The position numbers and the translations under genes were made by a program. Shown piece by piece: positions 30,839 to 43,177 of a stretch of DNA of 64,000 nucleotides. Positions within the stretch are counted from its first letter, which is position 1, and every line of letters begins with the position of its first letter. The stretch is from Salvator merianae (taxonomy: Eukaryota > Chordata > Lepidosauria > Squamata > Teiidae): contig QVOM02000112.1 of NCBI GenBank assembly GCA_003586115.2, positions 102,437,174 through 102,501,173 on the forward strand. Reading direction: 5' to 3'. The notes beneath the pieces were generated by a model, which saw only the letters and a program-made list of their open reading frames with translations, did no database searches and was not told where the DNA came from.

Positions 30839-33680
30839 CTGAACTGCCCACTGTAAAAGTTGCAGCAAAGTTGTGTCTCCATTTGATCTGGGCAAGGGCC
30901 TGAGAGCAGATCACTGCACTGATCACTCCTTTGTGAGTCCATTTTGGACTCCCAGTGATGTAGTGATTGAGGTGTTCTTTTGGAGTGTGCAAAACTGTGC
31001 CCTTTGACCAAGAGCATCTCTGACAGCAATCAGGCCCTCAGTGGTGTACTCACTGCAGAGCACTGTATGGCTTACCCCGTCAGGAAGTCACCTGGTAAGG
31101 AGAGTCATGCTTAAAACTATGTTAGGTGTATTCATTATACATCATCTTTCTGTGCCCATCAGGATGCACAATACTGAACAAGGCCAGAAAGCATCTTGGT
31201 TGTGGTTTTGCAAGCTGAAGAAGATATGTAGTAGGCAGGAATAGAAGGGTTATTTAGTTATTTAATGCTTATGAAAACACTATAATGGTTATTTATTTAC
31301 TTGATGTTTATAATATTTATATAAGTTAAGGCTGATTATTTTAAAAGTATGTATGTTTTATATCTATTTTTTCTATTCTATTTATGTAAAAAATGCATCT
31401 TTTCCACTCAGGCTTTTGGCACTTAGGATGTCTTTTCTATCCTGATCAGTTGTACTTTCAGGTTTGCAGTTATTCACAGCATGTCACCAAGGCTTTTAAA
31501 TTACTATCCTGTAGGGACAGATGAAGAAGACTTCTCACTGCTGGGAACAAGTTGGCTGAATGAAGACAACACAATGCAGTACTAGCATAAAATTTTTATT
31601 ATTATTACGAAAAGAAATGATTCTGAGAAGACAGGGCTTTGTTGACCGTTCCTGAATTTTGAGCTGGTTGGTATAAACTCAGGAAAAAGCATTTTAATTT
31701 GCCAAAATATCTCATTAGCAAAGCATGAGACAACATTCAGTTGTCAAAACCAAGTTGCACAATTCCATCTCTCCAACTGCAATCATCAAAGGTCATTTAA
31801 AAAACTAAATAACTAGAAGCGATCACCATGTTTAAAAGGAAAACAAAGTGTATTAGTTAGCTAGTGTTAAGAGTAAGCCTGTGGGAAGCGGAAAGCATGG
31901 CTGTATTTAATTTATCTTTGCTTTTAGACTGATACTGCCATGCAGCAAACCAAACAATGTCTAGTGTTCATTAATCAGGAACGCTTTTGTCCATTTAAGA
32001 GGCTTACAAAGATGAGCTATACATGCAATTTCCAGAGATACAGTTGGCACACATTTGATCCATCAAAAGCTTATTTTCTCTCCACAACAGCTGAGGAAAA
32101 AAATCTAAACAAGACCCGAATCAGGATCTAATTCCTTTGTGAGACTGGATGGTACAGCTTGCATCTTTGTTTGAGGGTTTGTGTTAGTCCAAAGAAAACT
32201 GCCCAAGAGGTTAGTGCCAGGTATGTGGCTAAAAATCAAGCTAATGCTTGCCATCTCCTACAGCAATGGATCTCAAAAATGTCTGTTATTGTAACCCTGG
32301 ATGCAGATGGACACGTTTCATAAGTTGATGTTTACCGTTAACCTCACGTCCCAAGGGAAGCTGAGCAAAAATTGTGATATGCGAATTATGCTTGTTATTT
32401 TAATGTGTTGGTTACTACGTTCCATTCTGACAAAGAGGCTCTGATGTTTACCCATCTTAGGAGGAGATGGCCCAGGGCTAATGCAATAGTTCAAATATCC
32501 AAAAGGCATTAGACTGGCAAATACTGCTGTTTTTTCCCCAGACACTTTCTGCTTATCTGCCCCTTGATTGCACCAGTTTGACTAGAATACATCTGTACTG
32601 AATTATTTCATTCATAACATCTTTCTGGAATGATGTATATGTTGGAGTGAGACACTGCTGTTTGAGATGAATTAAAACAAGCTCATTCATCATTTTAAAT
32701 GCACCAGGCTACTAGTCTGCATCTTCCTCTTCTTCTTCAGAGGTCAAATTTAAAAATACAAGCTTGCAATCTTGTGCATTCCGATATGGATGTAAGCACC
32801 ACTACAGTGGGCTTTATTTCCAAATAAACATGCATAAAATAATTATGTACTGTAATTATATCCATGTTTCCTATAGTAAGCCAGCATCAGAAATTTTCCT
32901 TCCCAGTATTGATAATTATCTTCTAGAATTACTGTGGAAGCTCTGTGTATTGAAGGTAAGTAGCAGTTGCTTGTGTAATGGTGATCTGTTTGTGAAATAT
33001 GACAGCTAACTTGCTAATTAATCTCAGAAATGTCAGAGCCAGTAGGGAGTAATCAGGACTGGCAGTTCAAGGGCTAATCAACTGCAGCCCTGCGTCTCTT
33101 ACGTAGTTTCACCCACACTTCTAGGCCACTTGTTATTTCACTTAATTTTGCTACATGAACCTGGTTAAGACAGAAGGTGCTCACACGCAACACATACACA
33201 ACTGTCTGCAAGAGTGACACTGTTTATTTGCAGCACTGTCAGGCTGGGCCATGGTGTGTTGCAGATGGCAGTCATAAGAATTCCCTTAACAGGTCTTGAC
33301 TTGAAGAGAAAACAAAATAATGTACGGTGATCTCAGAGCAAGTCCAGAGGGAGAAGCTCAGTGCAGGAAACTGTTGTTGACTGTCTTGTGAAAGCAGTTT
33401 GCATCAATGTGTGGCATGGCAGAATTACCCATTCAAGACAGAGTGATTGTTTGGAAAGCAGAGAGTCGCAACTCCAGTTGCCAGGATTTCCCCAGCAGAA
33501 AATAACAGGCAAACTCACTCCCGGGTCTGCCAAGAAAATTGCGTGAAGGCATCCCTGCAGTCACTAGGAACCCATCCTTACTTAGCGGTACCTAGCAACA
33601 ACAAATTCATTCTTCTCTTCAACCATGCAAACTGTTGCTAAAGCTGGGATGACCAAAGTATGGCTTTCTAGATCAGTATT
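30839..33680. other. Long AT-rich stretch without a recognisable gene
   Basis: No frame longer than about 80 codons with any motif, and no repeat termini. The stretch is low in repeats compared with the rest of the window, so it could hold conserved non-coding elements, but the sequence alone does not show that. Confidence 0.4.
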
Positions 33681-34166
33681 TCTTAGGTCTGTGTTCCATG
33701 GAACACCAGTGCTCTGCAGCTGATGTTTTGTGAGCTCCCAAAGTGCCAGAAGGTTCCTCACTGCATAGACTCAGCTGAATGGAAAAAGGAGTGTGTGGCT
33801 CTCCACTTTTGGCAGCTCCATGAATACATGCTTGGGTCAGCTTCTGTATTCTCTCTACTCAAATGTGACCAGTCAAATGCTGGTCAGACATTGGGTGAGC
33901 ATAAATGAGATGTTCCAACTGGTATGCTATCTTCACCTCCATATGCAAACACCTCAAAGGCACTGCCACTGAAAAGGAACTTGGCAAGGTATCTTCTTGG
34001 GCTGCTCAAGTTTGGTGACACAGCCACAGCACAGAGGAAAGGACAGGGGCATGCAGGTAGCTGCCAAAGGTTGTAGGTCCCTCTTCCTCCACAGTTGCAC
34101 AATGGATATTAAATCTTTTATGCCAGTATTTCTTTTCACTTTTTCATGTTGAAACATGATAGATGT
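33681..34166. other. No gene recognised
   Basis: CAGTATTTCTTAGGTCTGTG at 33674 loosely resembles a Charlie-type hAT terminus, but no partner end or 8-bp TSD was found. Confidence 0.35.
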
Positions 34167-34167
34167 T

Positions 34168-34219
34168 GAATGGATGGATGAATAGAGATGGATGGATGGA
34201 TGGATGGATGGATGGATAG
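34168..34219 (+). repeat. (GGAT)n microsatellite
   Basis: It has two parts: TGGATGGATG at 34171, an interruption (AATAGAGA), then about seven clean GGAT units to 34218. Confidence 0.95.
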
Positions 34220-34554
34220 ACCTTAAATCATAAAATACAGCTTGTTTGGTCTATTTTTTAAATCTTTGTTGCAATCATATTAAATCCTTAGAACAAGTCA
34301 TTGACTTAACAGTGTACTTTAAGGATCAATCAATTGCCTCAAATCAAGATTTGGAAAGATTTAGTGAGATATTGGAAAGGTATACATTTTTTGATGGAGG
34401 GGGTTTGGGGTTTTCATATTAATTTTTAACAAGCTTTGCTTTTGCTTAACATTTTTGTATCTATTTCCAAGGGTTTACTGAATTATATGATATTTGTGGC
34501 AAGAATTTGCTTTGCATGAAAACTCTTTGATTCCCCTCTTAGAAGGCTGCTTTC
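34220..34554. other. No gene recognised; AT-rich
   Basis: No structure noticed. Confidence 0.4.
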
Positions 34555-34557
34555 TGA

Positions 34558-34739
34558 GGGTGATTCCGCACTGGCCAGTATTTTGGACTAGCAAGTGTAC
34601 TAGGAGCTTCCTTTTGCATGCTGGTGTGGTCTAAGGGAGGCCTCCCCACCCAGGGCCTGCCTTAAACTACACTAGCATGCAGAAGGGAGAATCCTAGTAC
34701 ACTTCCTGGTCCAGTATTCCAGCCAGTGCAGAATTGCCC
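34558..34739. mobile_element. Short palindromic PIF/Harbinger-like MITE, 182 bp, TSD TGA
   Basis: The left end GGGTGATTCCGCACTGGCCA and the right end GCCAGTGCAGAATTGCCC are inverted repeats, and TGA is duplicated at 34555-34557 and 34740-34742. The arms carry GTACTAGGAGCTTCC / GGGAGAATCCTAGTAC. The ends differ from the GGGCCTTTCTGCACTT type but share GCACT at the same spacing. A sister copy is at 42998-43174. Confidence 0.85.
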
Positions 34740-34742
34740 TGA

Positions 34743-35684
34743 AATTCTGCAAATATGTCTTGATGTCAAAAGTTACAGAGCAGTGACACAAAAATTCACA
34801 TCGCTTAATTAATATTAATATACGTTGCAATTCAATTTATGGTTATGTATCAAATCCAAAATATGGGTTTTTTTGATATTGAACTTTAAAGGTTTTTAAA
34901 AGAATTTATCATTTTGTGTAAGAGTTTTGCATTTATATTATTATTGGAAAGGTTATTGATCTTATTTCAAGTTATGAGTCTGTGGTATTTTGTGCCTGCT
35001 TTTCCTATTATTTTAAGATAACGTTCTTTCAAGTCAGTAAAAATTTAAAGTATTCGTTTCTCCTCCTTGTCTTCCTCCTCCAAAATAAGAAATGGTTATA
35101 TTGGCCAAAGAAATTAAAATGAACAAAATATTGCACAATTTTTTAATGGGTTAATCTCACCCAATTCTCCCTAGTTCAATTTAATACACAAGGAACTTTT
35201 CTTAGAAAAATATGCCTGTATGCTGTATTTGTTCTTGCCTCCTTCTTTGTTCTCAAGGGAAAAACAGGATTTTCTGGCCACCTGAACTCTCGGAATTCAT
35301 AGGAGATGTTGTTACAGTGTGCAAACTGAAAACTTTGTAGACTATTTTGCTAACGCACAAAAACTACACATGCCGTAACTGTGCCTAGATTTATCATATT
35401 AAGGGACAATATCGTAGGATTTGGAGGAATCTAATAATTCCTGTCAAGATACACCTTTCTGGAACCAGTAACAAGACAGAAACTGGAGTATCAGCATAAT
35501 AATATCGTGTGCATTGATAAAATTTAATTTTAATCACTCTAAATTACTGTTTAACTTCTCAGGTGATTTTGATATAATAGTTCTTTATGTATGACGAATG
35601 TTGTTACGCACTTGCTGATTTGATTTCATGTATTTTTCATGTGCAAGTTGTGCAAAAGTTATAGATACAACACCTTTGGGACAC
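34743..35684. other. No gene recognised; AT-rich
   Basis: Homopolymer-rich unique DNA. No coding or repeat signature noted. Confidence 0.4.
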
Positions 35685-35687
35685 CCA

Positions 35688-36885
35688 GGCTGCGTTCCGA
35701 CATGGCATTTAATCAGTTTACAGGCCGTCTTCAGTTCCCACTGTCCCAACATGATCTTGCCATTCCGTAGTTTTTCTGGACTATATCGGCGAAATCCGGA
35801 CTACTTTGTATTCGGATTTAATGAAGTCTCAAGCCGTTCCAGATCATTAGCGCACTTTACTTTGCGATGTGGGAATGGGGAAAGAGACTATTTGGGAGGG
35901 ACTGTACTTTTTGGGGGGCGTGCAGAGGGAGGGATCCCCATTTTGTGCTGTCCAATGACAGACTTTGTGGGTGGGCAGGAAGCGCAGTAGTTTCCTCTGC
36001 CCCCATTATCCCCCCTTCCGTCGCTGCCAGGGGAAAAGAAACCGTCCTCCTTTTTACTTCACTAAGCTGAGGTCCTTTCTCTTTCTTTATCCCCCATTCG
36101 ACACTGCCAGGAAGAAATTAAAGGCTTCCTCCACTTCCGTCTGCTCTTTAAACCAAAAAAAACCTGTGCCTGTTTGGGGTTGCAGTCCTCTTGCTCCAAC
36201 AAAGAATGCACTCAAGATGAGTTTTGCCGTCGGCAGCACACAGCTACACAACGGGAACACATGCCGCTGCGGATGTCTCGGGGGATGATGAGGCAGAGTC
36301 CATTTGCTGGCGATGAACTGCACTGTCAAGATACTAGAGCCCCCCCCGTTCCGTCCCCACTTTTTCCCTTCGTTACAGACCTCTCCCTGCTTTTGCGCTA
36401 CTTTTAAATTGCGCAATTGTGCAAAAGTGCACTTGCAAGGGAGCAGAAATCGCCATCAGCCCTTTAAAAAGCCCTTTAAAAAGCTTACGGAACATAGTTT
36501 TAAAGTTCTGCTTGTGTAGATAGAGGCTGTAGTGGGGAGAAGGAGTAAATGGCGAATGACTAGTAATGCTGCCAAGTGAATCCATGTTCTGAGGCAGCAG
36601 CAGGGACATATGGAGAGTGGAGCTTGACTTTCCCGCCCCTGTGACGTCAAGATTTGAATGTTGGGACTGCAGCCAATCACTGACTGCACGGGGAGGGGAA
36701 TTTGGCAAGGGGTGGAGGCAGAAAAGGTATTGTTTCTCCGTGCCAAGCACGGGAAATATCAGTGTGGGAACGAGCAGGTATGAATTGAGTCCATGTTAAA
36801 CTGTAACTGTGGGAACGACCAGAAGACGAATTCAGTCCTTGTACTCTTCCGATACGGATTAAATTTACGATGTCGGAACGCGGCC
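35688..36885. mobile_element. Large PIF/Harbinger-like non-autonomous element, 1198 bp, TSD CCA
   Basis: The ends GGCTGCGTTCCGACATGGCA and GATGTCGGAACGCGGCC form an inverted repeat, with TTTAATC / GGATTAAAT next to them. CCA is duplicated at 35685-35687 and 36886-36888. Its left part is present in reverse at about 53600-54244. Frames of up to 125 codons (for example 36373-36750 minus and 35628-35990 plus) overlap each other and show no DDE or Myb-like motif, so I treat it as non-coding. It is CpG-richer than its surroundings. Confidence 0.85.
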
Positions 36886-36998
36886 CCAGAGTTTTTTATA
36901 GAATATTCTGAAGTCCTTCAACATTTCCCAGTTTCGGGGGTTGAAAAAACATTGTCCTTATAACTTTACTTGCATTCTCCAGAGCAAGTACTGTCTCA

Positions 36999-37647
36999 GG
37001 GTGTGTTCAGACTAGCGATTCTTAGAATCACCTGCATAAAAGGAGTGAATAATTCCTGGGTGCACGGAAAAAAGCCTTCCACACACAATTACCTGTTCAG
37101 CATTTCAATGCTTACAGCCTGCAAAGGGTGCTGCTCACGGATTGGCCATTCCCTGCGTCTCTGCTGAAGCAGCTTCCAAATCCTTAACCCCTTAACTGCC
37201 AAGGTTTTTTGTTTGCAAAAGAAACGTCAAGTCTCTCTCTCTCCTCATTCCCCATTATGAGAAATCCAGTGTTCTTTTCTAATGTAAAGAAGGCAATGTA
37301 AAGAGCTCGCTAGTACCCCTCCCTCCTCCTCTAATTGCCCAATGTCTTTGAGTGAAACATTTGTTTTTTTCCTTCAATCTTCAAAAGTTTCCCGGCACCA
37401 GCAAGAGCTCGCTGGTACCCCTCCCTTCCTGTCCTATTGTCTGATGGGTTCCTGCAAGGCTGTGATTGGTTGAGACACTCCCCACTCAGCTCTAAAGCAA
37501 CCCAAGAGCACTAAAAAGGCAAATATGGAAGAGTTGACTCCAAGTAGCTGCAGAGAGGCAAGAGGGCAACTCCCAGGAAATACTTTGTGGAGTCCCTGGC
37601 TTAGATTCACTCAGAAGGCACCCAAAATAGCCTGTCTGAACACACCC
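36999..37647. mobile_element. PIF/Harbinger-like non-autonomous element, 649 bp, TSD TCA
   Basis: The ends GGGTGTGTTCAGACTAGCG and CCTGTCTGAACACACCC are inverted repeats, and TCA is duplicated at 36996-36998 and 37648-37650. Inside, GAGCTCGCTAGTACCCCTCCC and GAGCTCGCTGGTACCCCTCCC are a direct repeat about 99 bp apart (37303 and 37402). Short frames show no transposase features. Confidence 0.87.
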
Positions 37648-37650
37648 TCA

Positions 37651-38349
37651 TACAGGGAAAAGCAGACCAAAGTTAAAAATATATGGTTAATGTCAATTGG
37701 GGAGATGAACAGCCTACAGCCAACAGCAAATTAGGCACTCGGATTGCTGGAGGGAAAATACCTCACCTCACTCTTCCCCATGAAACCCAGCATTTACCCA
37801 CATCTGCTTTTTCTAGAACAGGAGGGTAAAGATAAAAAGGCAATTTTTGATTTATTTTTTTGTTTAGGTCTTAGCTTGTTGAAGGGTATGGAATCTTCAA
37901 ATATACCTTGGCTTTAGAAACCCCAAACAGTTTTACAGACGTGAACTCTATTTTTTGTAATGTCAAATCAGCTTACTCTGCTATTGAAGCGTCACCTGCC
38001 CTGTTTTTATTGGGCACTTCTAGAGCCTTTGGGTCCTGGCAGGCAAATGTTTCTGCTCCCACTGGGCTTGCAGGCAGCCCCAGGGTATAAAATCCACTCA
38101 GGTCAGCTCCAGACGCCGGCCAAATATAGTGCCGACAGATGTTATTCTGGGGAAAATGCTCTTTGTGTCTAGACAGTGCTGGGGACCAGGCTGTCTGTGT
38201 GCTTTTGGGGGCTGTGCACTTCCGGGTAATATTGGCAGCACGAAATACCTGGAAGTGCATGATCATGACCACTGTGCATGACACTGTACAGGTCTTTTCT
38301 GGCCTACACACATGTGCAAGGGCAGAACAAAGATGGCAACTCTGTCCAA
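37651..38349. other. No gene recognised
   Basis: 37973-38311 holds antisense frames of about 110 codons without motifs. The GC content is moderate, and it may contain an unrecognised old element. Confidence 0.4.
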
Positions 38350-38545
38350 ATGGTAAGTGATAGCGCTATTTCAGGAAAATCCACCATGAGGGTCAGGTTT
38401 TCCTGAAATAGGCTGCCACGCATTTTAGGGAGGATATAATGTAGCTATGGTGAGGCAGACACAGATACATGTGGTAATCCCACCACAGCAATGCCAAAAT
38501 GGTGCTACATTATCACTGTTTGGATGCAGTTTCAGATTTCACCCT
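38350..38545 (+). repeat. Copy of a DNA-element segment also found inverted at 53418-53590
   Basis: TCAGGTTTTCCTGAAATAGGC, CATTTTAGGGAGGATATAAT, TAGCTATGGTGAGGCAG and CATGTGGTAATCCCACCACAG match, in reverse, the block 53440-53580. GTGATAGCGCTATTTCAGGA upstream pairs with the TTTCCTGAAATAGGCTGCCA block, so this is a palindrome-containing transposon fragment. Confidence 0.55.
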
Positions 38546-38651
38546 CTTTTCCTTGCATTTGCCCTGGCTGCCATTCTGCTGAGTGACAGTGATGCCAGGG
38601 GCAACTTACTAGGGGAGGATTTTCACCTGGTTCAATTTAGAGCCAAATAAA

Positions 38652-38860
38652 AAATGGCCGATTTTCAGGGCCACTTCCAGTCCAGGGCTAAATTGTTTCA
38701 AGCAGAAACTTCAAATGCCAGAACTTTTGTTCCATAGCTTCAAAGTCTCACAGACCAGAATGGACTGGTTGTATAAACTGATGCTTCCTGCCCTCGTAGT
38801 GACATCAGTGCCTGCAACCACAGAGCCAGACATTTTAATGGCTCTCTGGAGGCAGCATTA
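38652..38860 (+). repeat. Copy of a two-copy interspersed repeat (other copy 5466-5640)
   Basis: It shares AAAATGGCCGAT, GGGCTAAATTG, TAGCTTCAAAG and downstream TGC(T/A)GTGACTCC-type words with the 5.5-kb copy. It is moderately diverged and of unknown class. Confidence 0.4.
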
Positions 38861-40325
38861 GGGTCAGAAAATGCACTATACGTTATTAGAAAGGAGGTTC
38901 TGGAGGTTCTTTCTAAAGAGAGTTTTCTCATAGAACAAGCTGGACCAGTATTATGATATTGGGTAGTTTTATAAGTCTGGATTTTTCTTTTGGGAGCTGA
39001 AGAAGATCCTTAAAAAACTAGGGATGATCAAAACTACTCAGAACAGCATTCCAAGCAACCATTGGGAGCCATTTTCATCATGTTTGATCAGGTACACACC
39101 ATCAGATGCAGTACACAAGTCATCAGTCTGTCCATGCTCAATCAGTTTGCCAACTGGCTCCATCTGAGATAACCAAAGGGCATTTCGGCCACATATGGTC
39201 ACTCACATTGTGCGTTCAATCCATGGCAGTGATTAAAAAAAACACCCTGCCAAAAGCGTAGATGCACAATGGAGAGAGCGAGTGTTGTGACTGGGGGCCT
39301 CTTTCTGAGGGTATTCTTGCATATATCAGACGGCATATACTCTGATATAAATATGACTGCATAAAGTGTTTGGGTAATACTAGAAATTTTGAATGGTGAA
39401 AAACCTATGACTTCTGAAGATGATATATTTATGCTGGGCCTAAGCCTGGAAGAGAGAATTAATGATGTCATCAGTTTCCTTGGTGATACATTGCATTTTC
39501 TAATTCATTTAACTTGCTTCTTTCCTTGACCTGACAATTCACACTTTATTAACAAAAGTTACTTACCTTATATACACTCGTATAACCATCTGTGATCACA
39601 GAACTAAATGCAGTGTCCAGCGCTGTGGCAAAGTCAGCGTTGGGTTTTGAGTTGAACAGACTTGTTGTTTTGCAATGTGAAGCATTTTTTAATAATGTTA
39701 CTGAACAGATCTTGGAGTCTTATGGGGGGGGGGTGGGGGGGGGAGGCAGCAGCACCAGATATTGAAATTTTCCTATACAATGTCAAGCTAAGAATTTCAT
39801 TTACTGGGGCAAATATTAGGGAGCACTCTAGAAATGTTCTTACTCTAAATTATTGAAGTGACATGGAAATTATCATCTCAGCTTAGTTTTCTTCAAGAAA
39901 AACTTATTTAAACTCCAAAGAGCAAAGTAGAAGAAATAATCTCAAGGTTTTTCTATCCTCATACCTTCCTCCTGTGTTTTAATGGCCACTCATTTAATGT
40001 GCATTTCACATCTGACATTTACGTGATATGCAATTGGAAATCAGTGGAGGCTCTCGGTTGCAATGCTAGAAGCTATTCTGGATTGGGGAGTGGTTGCTGC
40101 CATCATTTCATGGCTGTCAGGATCATATTATTTTAGTATTGTATGAGTGACAGCAGACCAATTTTAGCCTGAGAATGGGGTGTGAGGAGGGGGAGAAACA
40201 TGACCTAGAAGCACAGATGGCCCAAAACATTTTGAGGCTAGAGGAAGGAAATCCAAATCACTCCTGCTATGAAAAAAGGATAAAAACATTTGACAATTTG
40301 GTATCTTGTCAGAGGTGCTACTTAT
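38861..40325. other. No gene recognised; includes a G-rich run
   Basis: It contains an interrupted poly(G) tract at 39725-39744 (ten G, a T, then nine G), which could form a quadruplex. Otherwise it looks unique and non-coding. Confidence 0.45.
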
Positions 40326-40329
40326 ACTT

Positions 40330-40356
40330 GCTTATTTATTTATTTATTATTTTAAA
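40330..40356 (+). repeat. (TTTA)n simple repeat
   Basis: A run of TTATTTATTTATTTATTATT that may be the tail of an old retroposed element. Confidence 0.75.
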
Positions 40357-40459
40357 ATGCTCTTACCTTTGGGGACTAACAGGTCCAGCAGTGCAGGTGA
40401 CAGCCACCAAAACCAGAATTAAAACTATATTTCAATTGAGTCAGGCAAAACCAATCGAT

Positions 40460-41265
40460 TAGACAGAAACAAGCAAAGTAATGTATCAAACTGGCAAATA
40501 CAAAGGTGACCATCACAGTACCCTAAGGACATAATGGTGTTTGTGAGGGCTTTGCCTGGAACCAGTGAAGCTTCTGAGCCCCTCCTTCACTGCGTGGTGG
40601 GAAGAAGGACTGAGTGGTGTTGGCACCTAAAACTCATTCCGCAACTTCCAAACATGCTTATTGCCCCAAAATAATTGGTGATTCCTGCCCTAACAGAAGA
40701 TCCCCAACAGCACAGAAGCAGCAACATCATCATCAACCACAATAGCCAATCAAGAAGGTCCCTTCAGACTCTTTGAAATAATATAGTCTTTGCCTGGTGA
40801 CAATACAATAAAAAGAGAGCACCACAAAATTTTCCTGAGATGAAGCTCCCAAACGTTGGTGCCACTGAAACAACCACAACCATACAATCCACATTTATCT
40901 TCCAATGTGTTTTAAAAGGGAAGGGGAATTGAAGCAAGACTGTGAAGGATCATCTGAAAGGAATCCATCACAGAGACAAGTGTCTTAGCCCTTTCCTTTT
41001 TGCTGGTTCCCCACTTCCAAAGTAGCCTACAAAAAGATGTTCTTTAAGTGATGGAAGAAGATCTGCCAGCACATCTATGGATTTGTTAAATGGATGATCA
41101 ACCTGCTGGTGGACTACCTACCAAAAAGAAAATATGAAAAGTCTCCTGTTCTTCATTACTGGTCTCCTATTGGAAACATCCACTTGTTTGTTTTCCATCT
41201 AGCTTGTTTTGGCTAGAAGAATAAGGGAAGGAGCTACATATGATAAAGTTACACATTTTATTTAT
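40460..41265. other. No gene recognised
   Basis: Stop-rich in all frames. No repeat boundary noticed. Confidence 0.4.
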
Positions 41266-41267
41266 TC

Positions 41268-41540
41268 ATTTATTTATACTTATTGCTCACCCTCTACCCT
41301 AAGGTTTCAGAGCGTGTTGGAGCACATAAAATAAATTTTTAAACAATTAAATAATTAAAAATGGTACAGTATGTAGAAGAGGAGGAGGAAAACTGCTTCT
41401 TTATCAAAAGACTTGGCTAAGGAGGTGCATCTTCACCATCCTCTGGGATGTATAAAGTGATGACACCTGATCCATCTCTGAAGGAAGGTCATTCCATAGC
41501 CTGGAGGTATCACATATAACATGGTTTGAGTCCAAGACAA
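41268..41540 (+). repeat. Degenerate dispersed repeat (TTATTTATAC...CATTCCATAGCCTGG type)
   Basis: TTTATTCATTTATTTATACTT, CCTCTACCCTAAGG, an A-rich centre, GGAGGTGCATCTTCACC, then GAAGGTCATTCCATAGCCTGG follow the order of a widely dispersed lizard retroposon. It is old and diverged, and I do not give a family name. Confidence 0.45.
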
Positions 41541-42363
41541 CATAAGAATTGTAAAGAATTATTGACCATTTTTCCCTCAGTGTTACATTTCTGGGAAAGT
41601 TAGAAATACTTTATACCTAATTCAAGAATACAGCAATAGAAGAGACAACTTGTTTGAAAGGAACATGCATGACAGAAAGGAAGCTCTAGTTGCACAAAAT
41701 GTTCAGAAATAAAAAGGAATGAAGAGCATCTGGGTTTAAAAACATAGAGAGTGAAACAAAAGTGGTAGACTAATCCCCCTTTATCTGAACTCTTGTTCTC
41801 TGGATTTTTACTTATAAGACTTGTATCTATTATTTCTGCATTTCAGTATCCAAACCAGCATTTTCTGTTATGAGGTCTGGAACCTCTTCCCAGACTGCAG
41901 ACACTATATAATACTATAACTGAACATTTTGGTTAGGGCATCATAATGTGGAAAGCATCTGGTCTGTATGACCTAGAATCTTTAATTTAATCTTTAATCT
42001 ATTTTAGGGACATTGTTGTTATGGATTGTTATTCATCCTATGCTGTCATTTTATACAATATTTTCCTTATGGCATATAGGGTGATTTTGGAGTAAATAGA
42101 ATGGGCTTGGAATTAATTAGAATTTTTCCCATTTAAATTAATGGAATAACTGTTTTTCCTGCCTGGATTTTTGCTGTCACGTCCATTTTCAGAAGCTAGT
42201 TAGATACAGATAAGGGGGTGGGGTGGGGTAGTGCACTGTGGTAGTTGTCATCTGCTACCAACTGTTGAACAAAAGAAATAGTGTTGATAAATGGAGGACA
42301 GGAGACAAAGGCCCATCCACACGAAGCAGAAGTGGCCTTTGGTAACCTTCCTCAAGTCAGTGC
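41541..42363. other. No gene recognised
   Basis: AT-rich unique DNA without recognisable features. Confidence 0.4.
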
Positions 42364-42371
42364 ATGTATAT

Positions 42372-42578
42372 CAGTGATCCCCAATCTTTTTTAACTTGTA
42401 TACCCCTTGGCACACCATTTCCATAAACTGTATCCTTCATAATAGCAGCTGTTATACCATATTTATACGTTGTGACAGCAAATGCTTTTTTCTATAATCA
42501 TTCAATTTTTTTTCATGTACCCCTAAATGTCCTGGTTTGTAGCCTGGGGATACATGAACCCCAGGTTGGGGATCATTG
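42372..42578. mobile_element. Non-autonomous hAT (Charlie-like) element, 207 bp
   Basis: The ends CAGTGATCCCCAATC and GGTTGGGGATCATTG are inverted repeats, continuing as AACTTGTATACCCC / GGGGATACATGAACC. The flanking octamers ATGTATAT and ATCTATAC agree at 6 of 8 positions, which fits a decayed 8-bp hAT target duplication. It has no coding capacity. Confidence 0.8.
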
Positions 42579-42990
42579 ATCTATACAGTCCAAGAAAGAG
42601 AAGGACACAAAACAACTTAAAAGAGCCTGCCCAATTTTCTTTTTTCAAGTTAAGAAAAAAAAATCAACTCCTCGTTTACAAAGTACATACACTGAAGTAC
42701 TGTGCCCCCATTAAGGGTACATTTAGGTGAGAAACCAGGAGCGGCAAGAAGCATGAAATCTAGAAGAAACTTTTGAAGAAGGGGAAAGTCAACATATAAT
42801 GAAGAAAGGTTAATGTATAAATATACCCTGTTGGGAACAATATATGTTTTTTATATATACACACACACAAAAAGCACATTTAGGCCATCCTATGAATAAG
42901 AAATTCTTGCCCATAAGATGGCCTCCGCTTTTAGGAAAAAGATGACATTCTCTACTTCCTTCCTCCACAAATTGGTCACAGGGCACTTTG
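42579..42990. other. No gene recognised
   Basis: A small TATATATACACACACAC tract lies at 42853-42870. No coding structure. Confidence 0.4.
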
Positions 42991-42997
42991 TGCCCCT

Positions 42998-43174
42998 GGG
43001 CATTTCCATGCTGGCTGGTATACTGGACCAGCAAGCATACTAAGAGCCTCCCTTCCATACACTGGTGCAGTCTAAGGTGCACACAGGGCCTTCCTTAAAC
43101 CGCATCAGTGTGTGAAAGGGAGACTCATAGTATGCTTGTTGGTCTGGTATACCAGCCAGTGCGGAATCACTCCC
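42998..43174. mobile_element. Short palindromic MITE, 177 bp, sister of 34558-34739
   Basis: GGGCATTTCCATGCTGGCTG and CCAGCCAGTGCGGAATCACTC are the inverted ends. GCAAGCATACTAAGAGCCTCC / GGGAGACTCATAGTATGCTTG are the arms. The outer triplets CCT and TGT do not match, so the TSD is not supported. Confidence 0.75.
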
Positions 43175-43177
43175 TGT

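Noticed and set aside
30839..33680. Conserved regulatory (enhancer) block
   Set aside because: The low repeat content is suggestive only. Conservation cannot be judged without other genomes.
33674..33740. Charlie-type hAT terminus (CAGTATTTCTTAGG...)
   Set aside because: No matching inverted end and no 8-bp duplication were found downstream.
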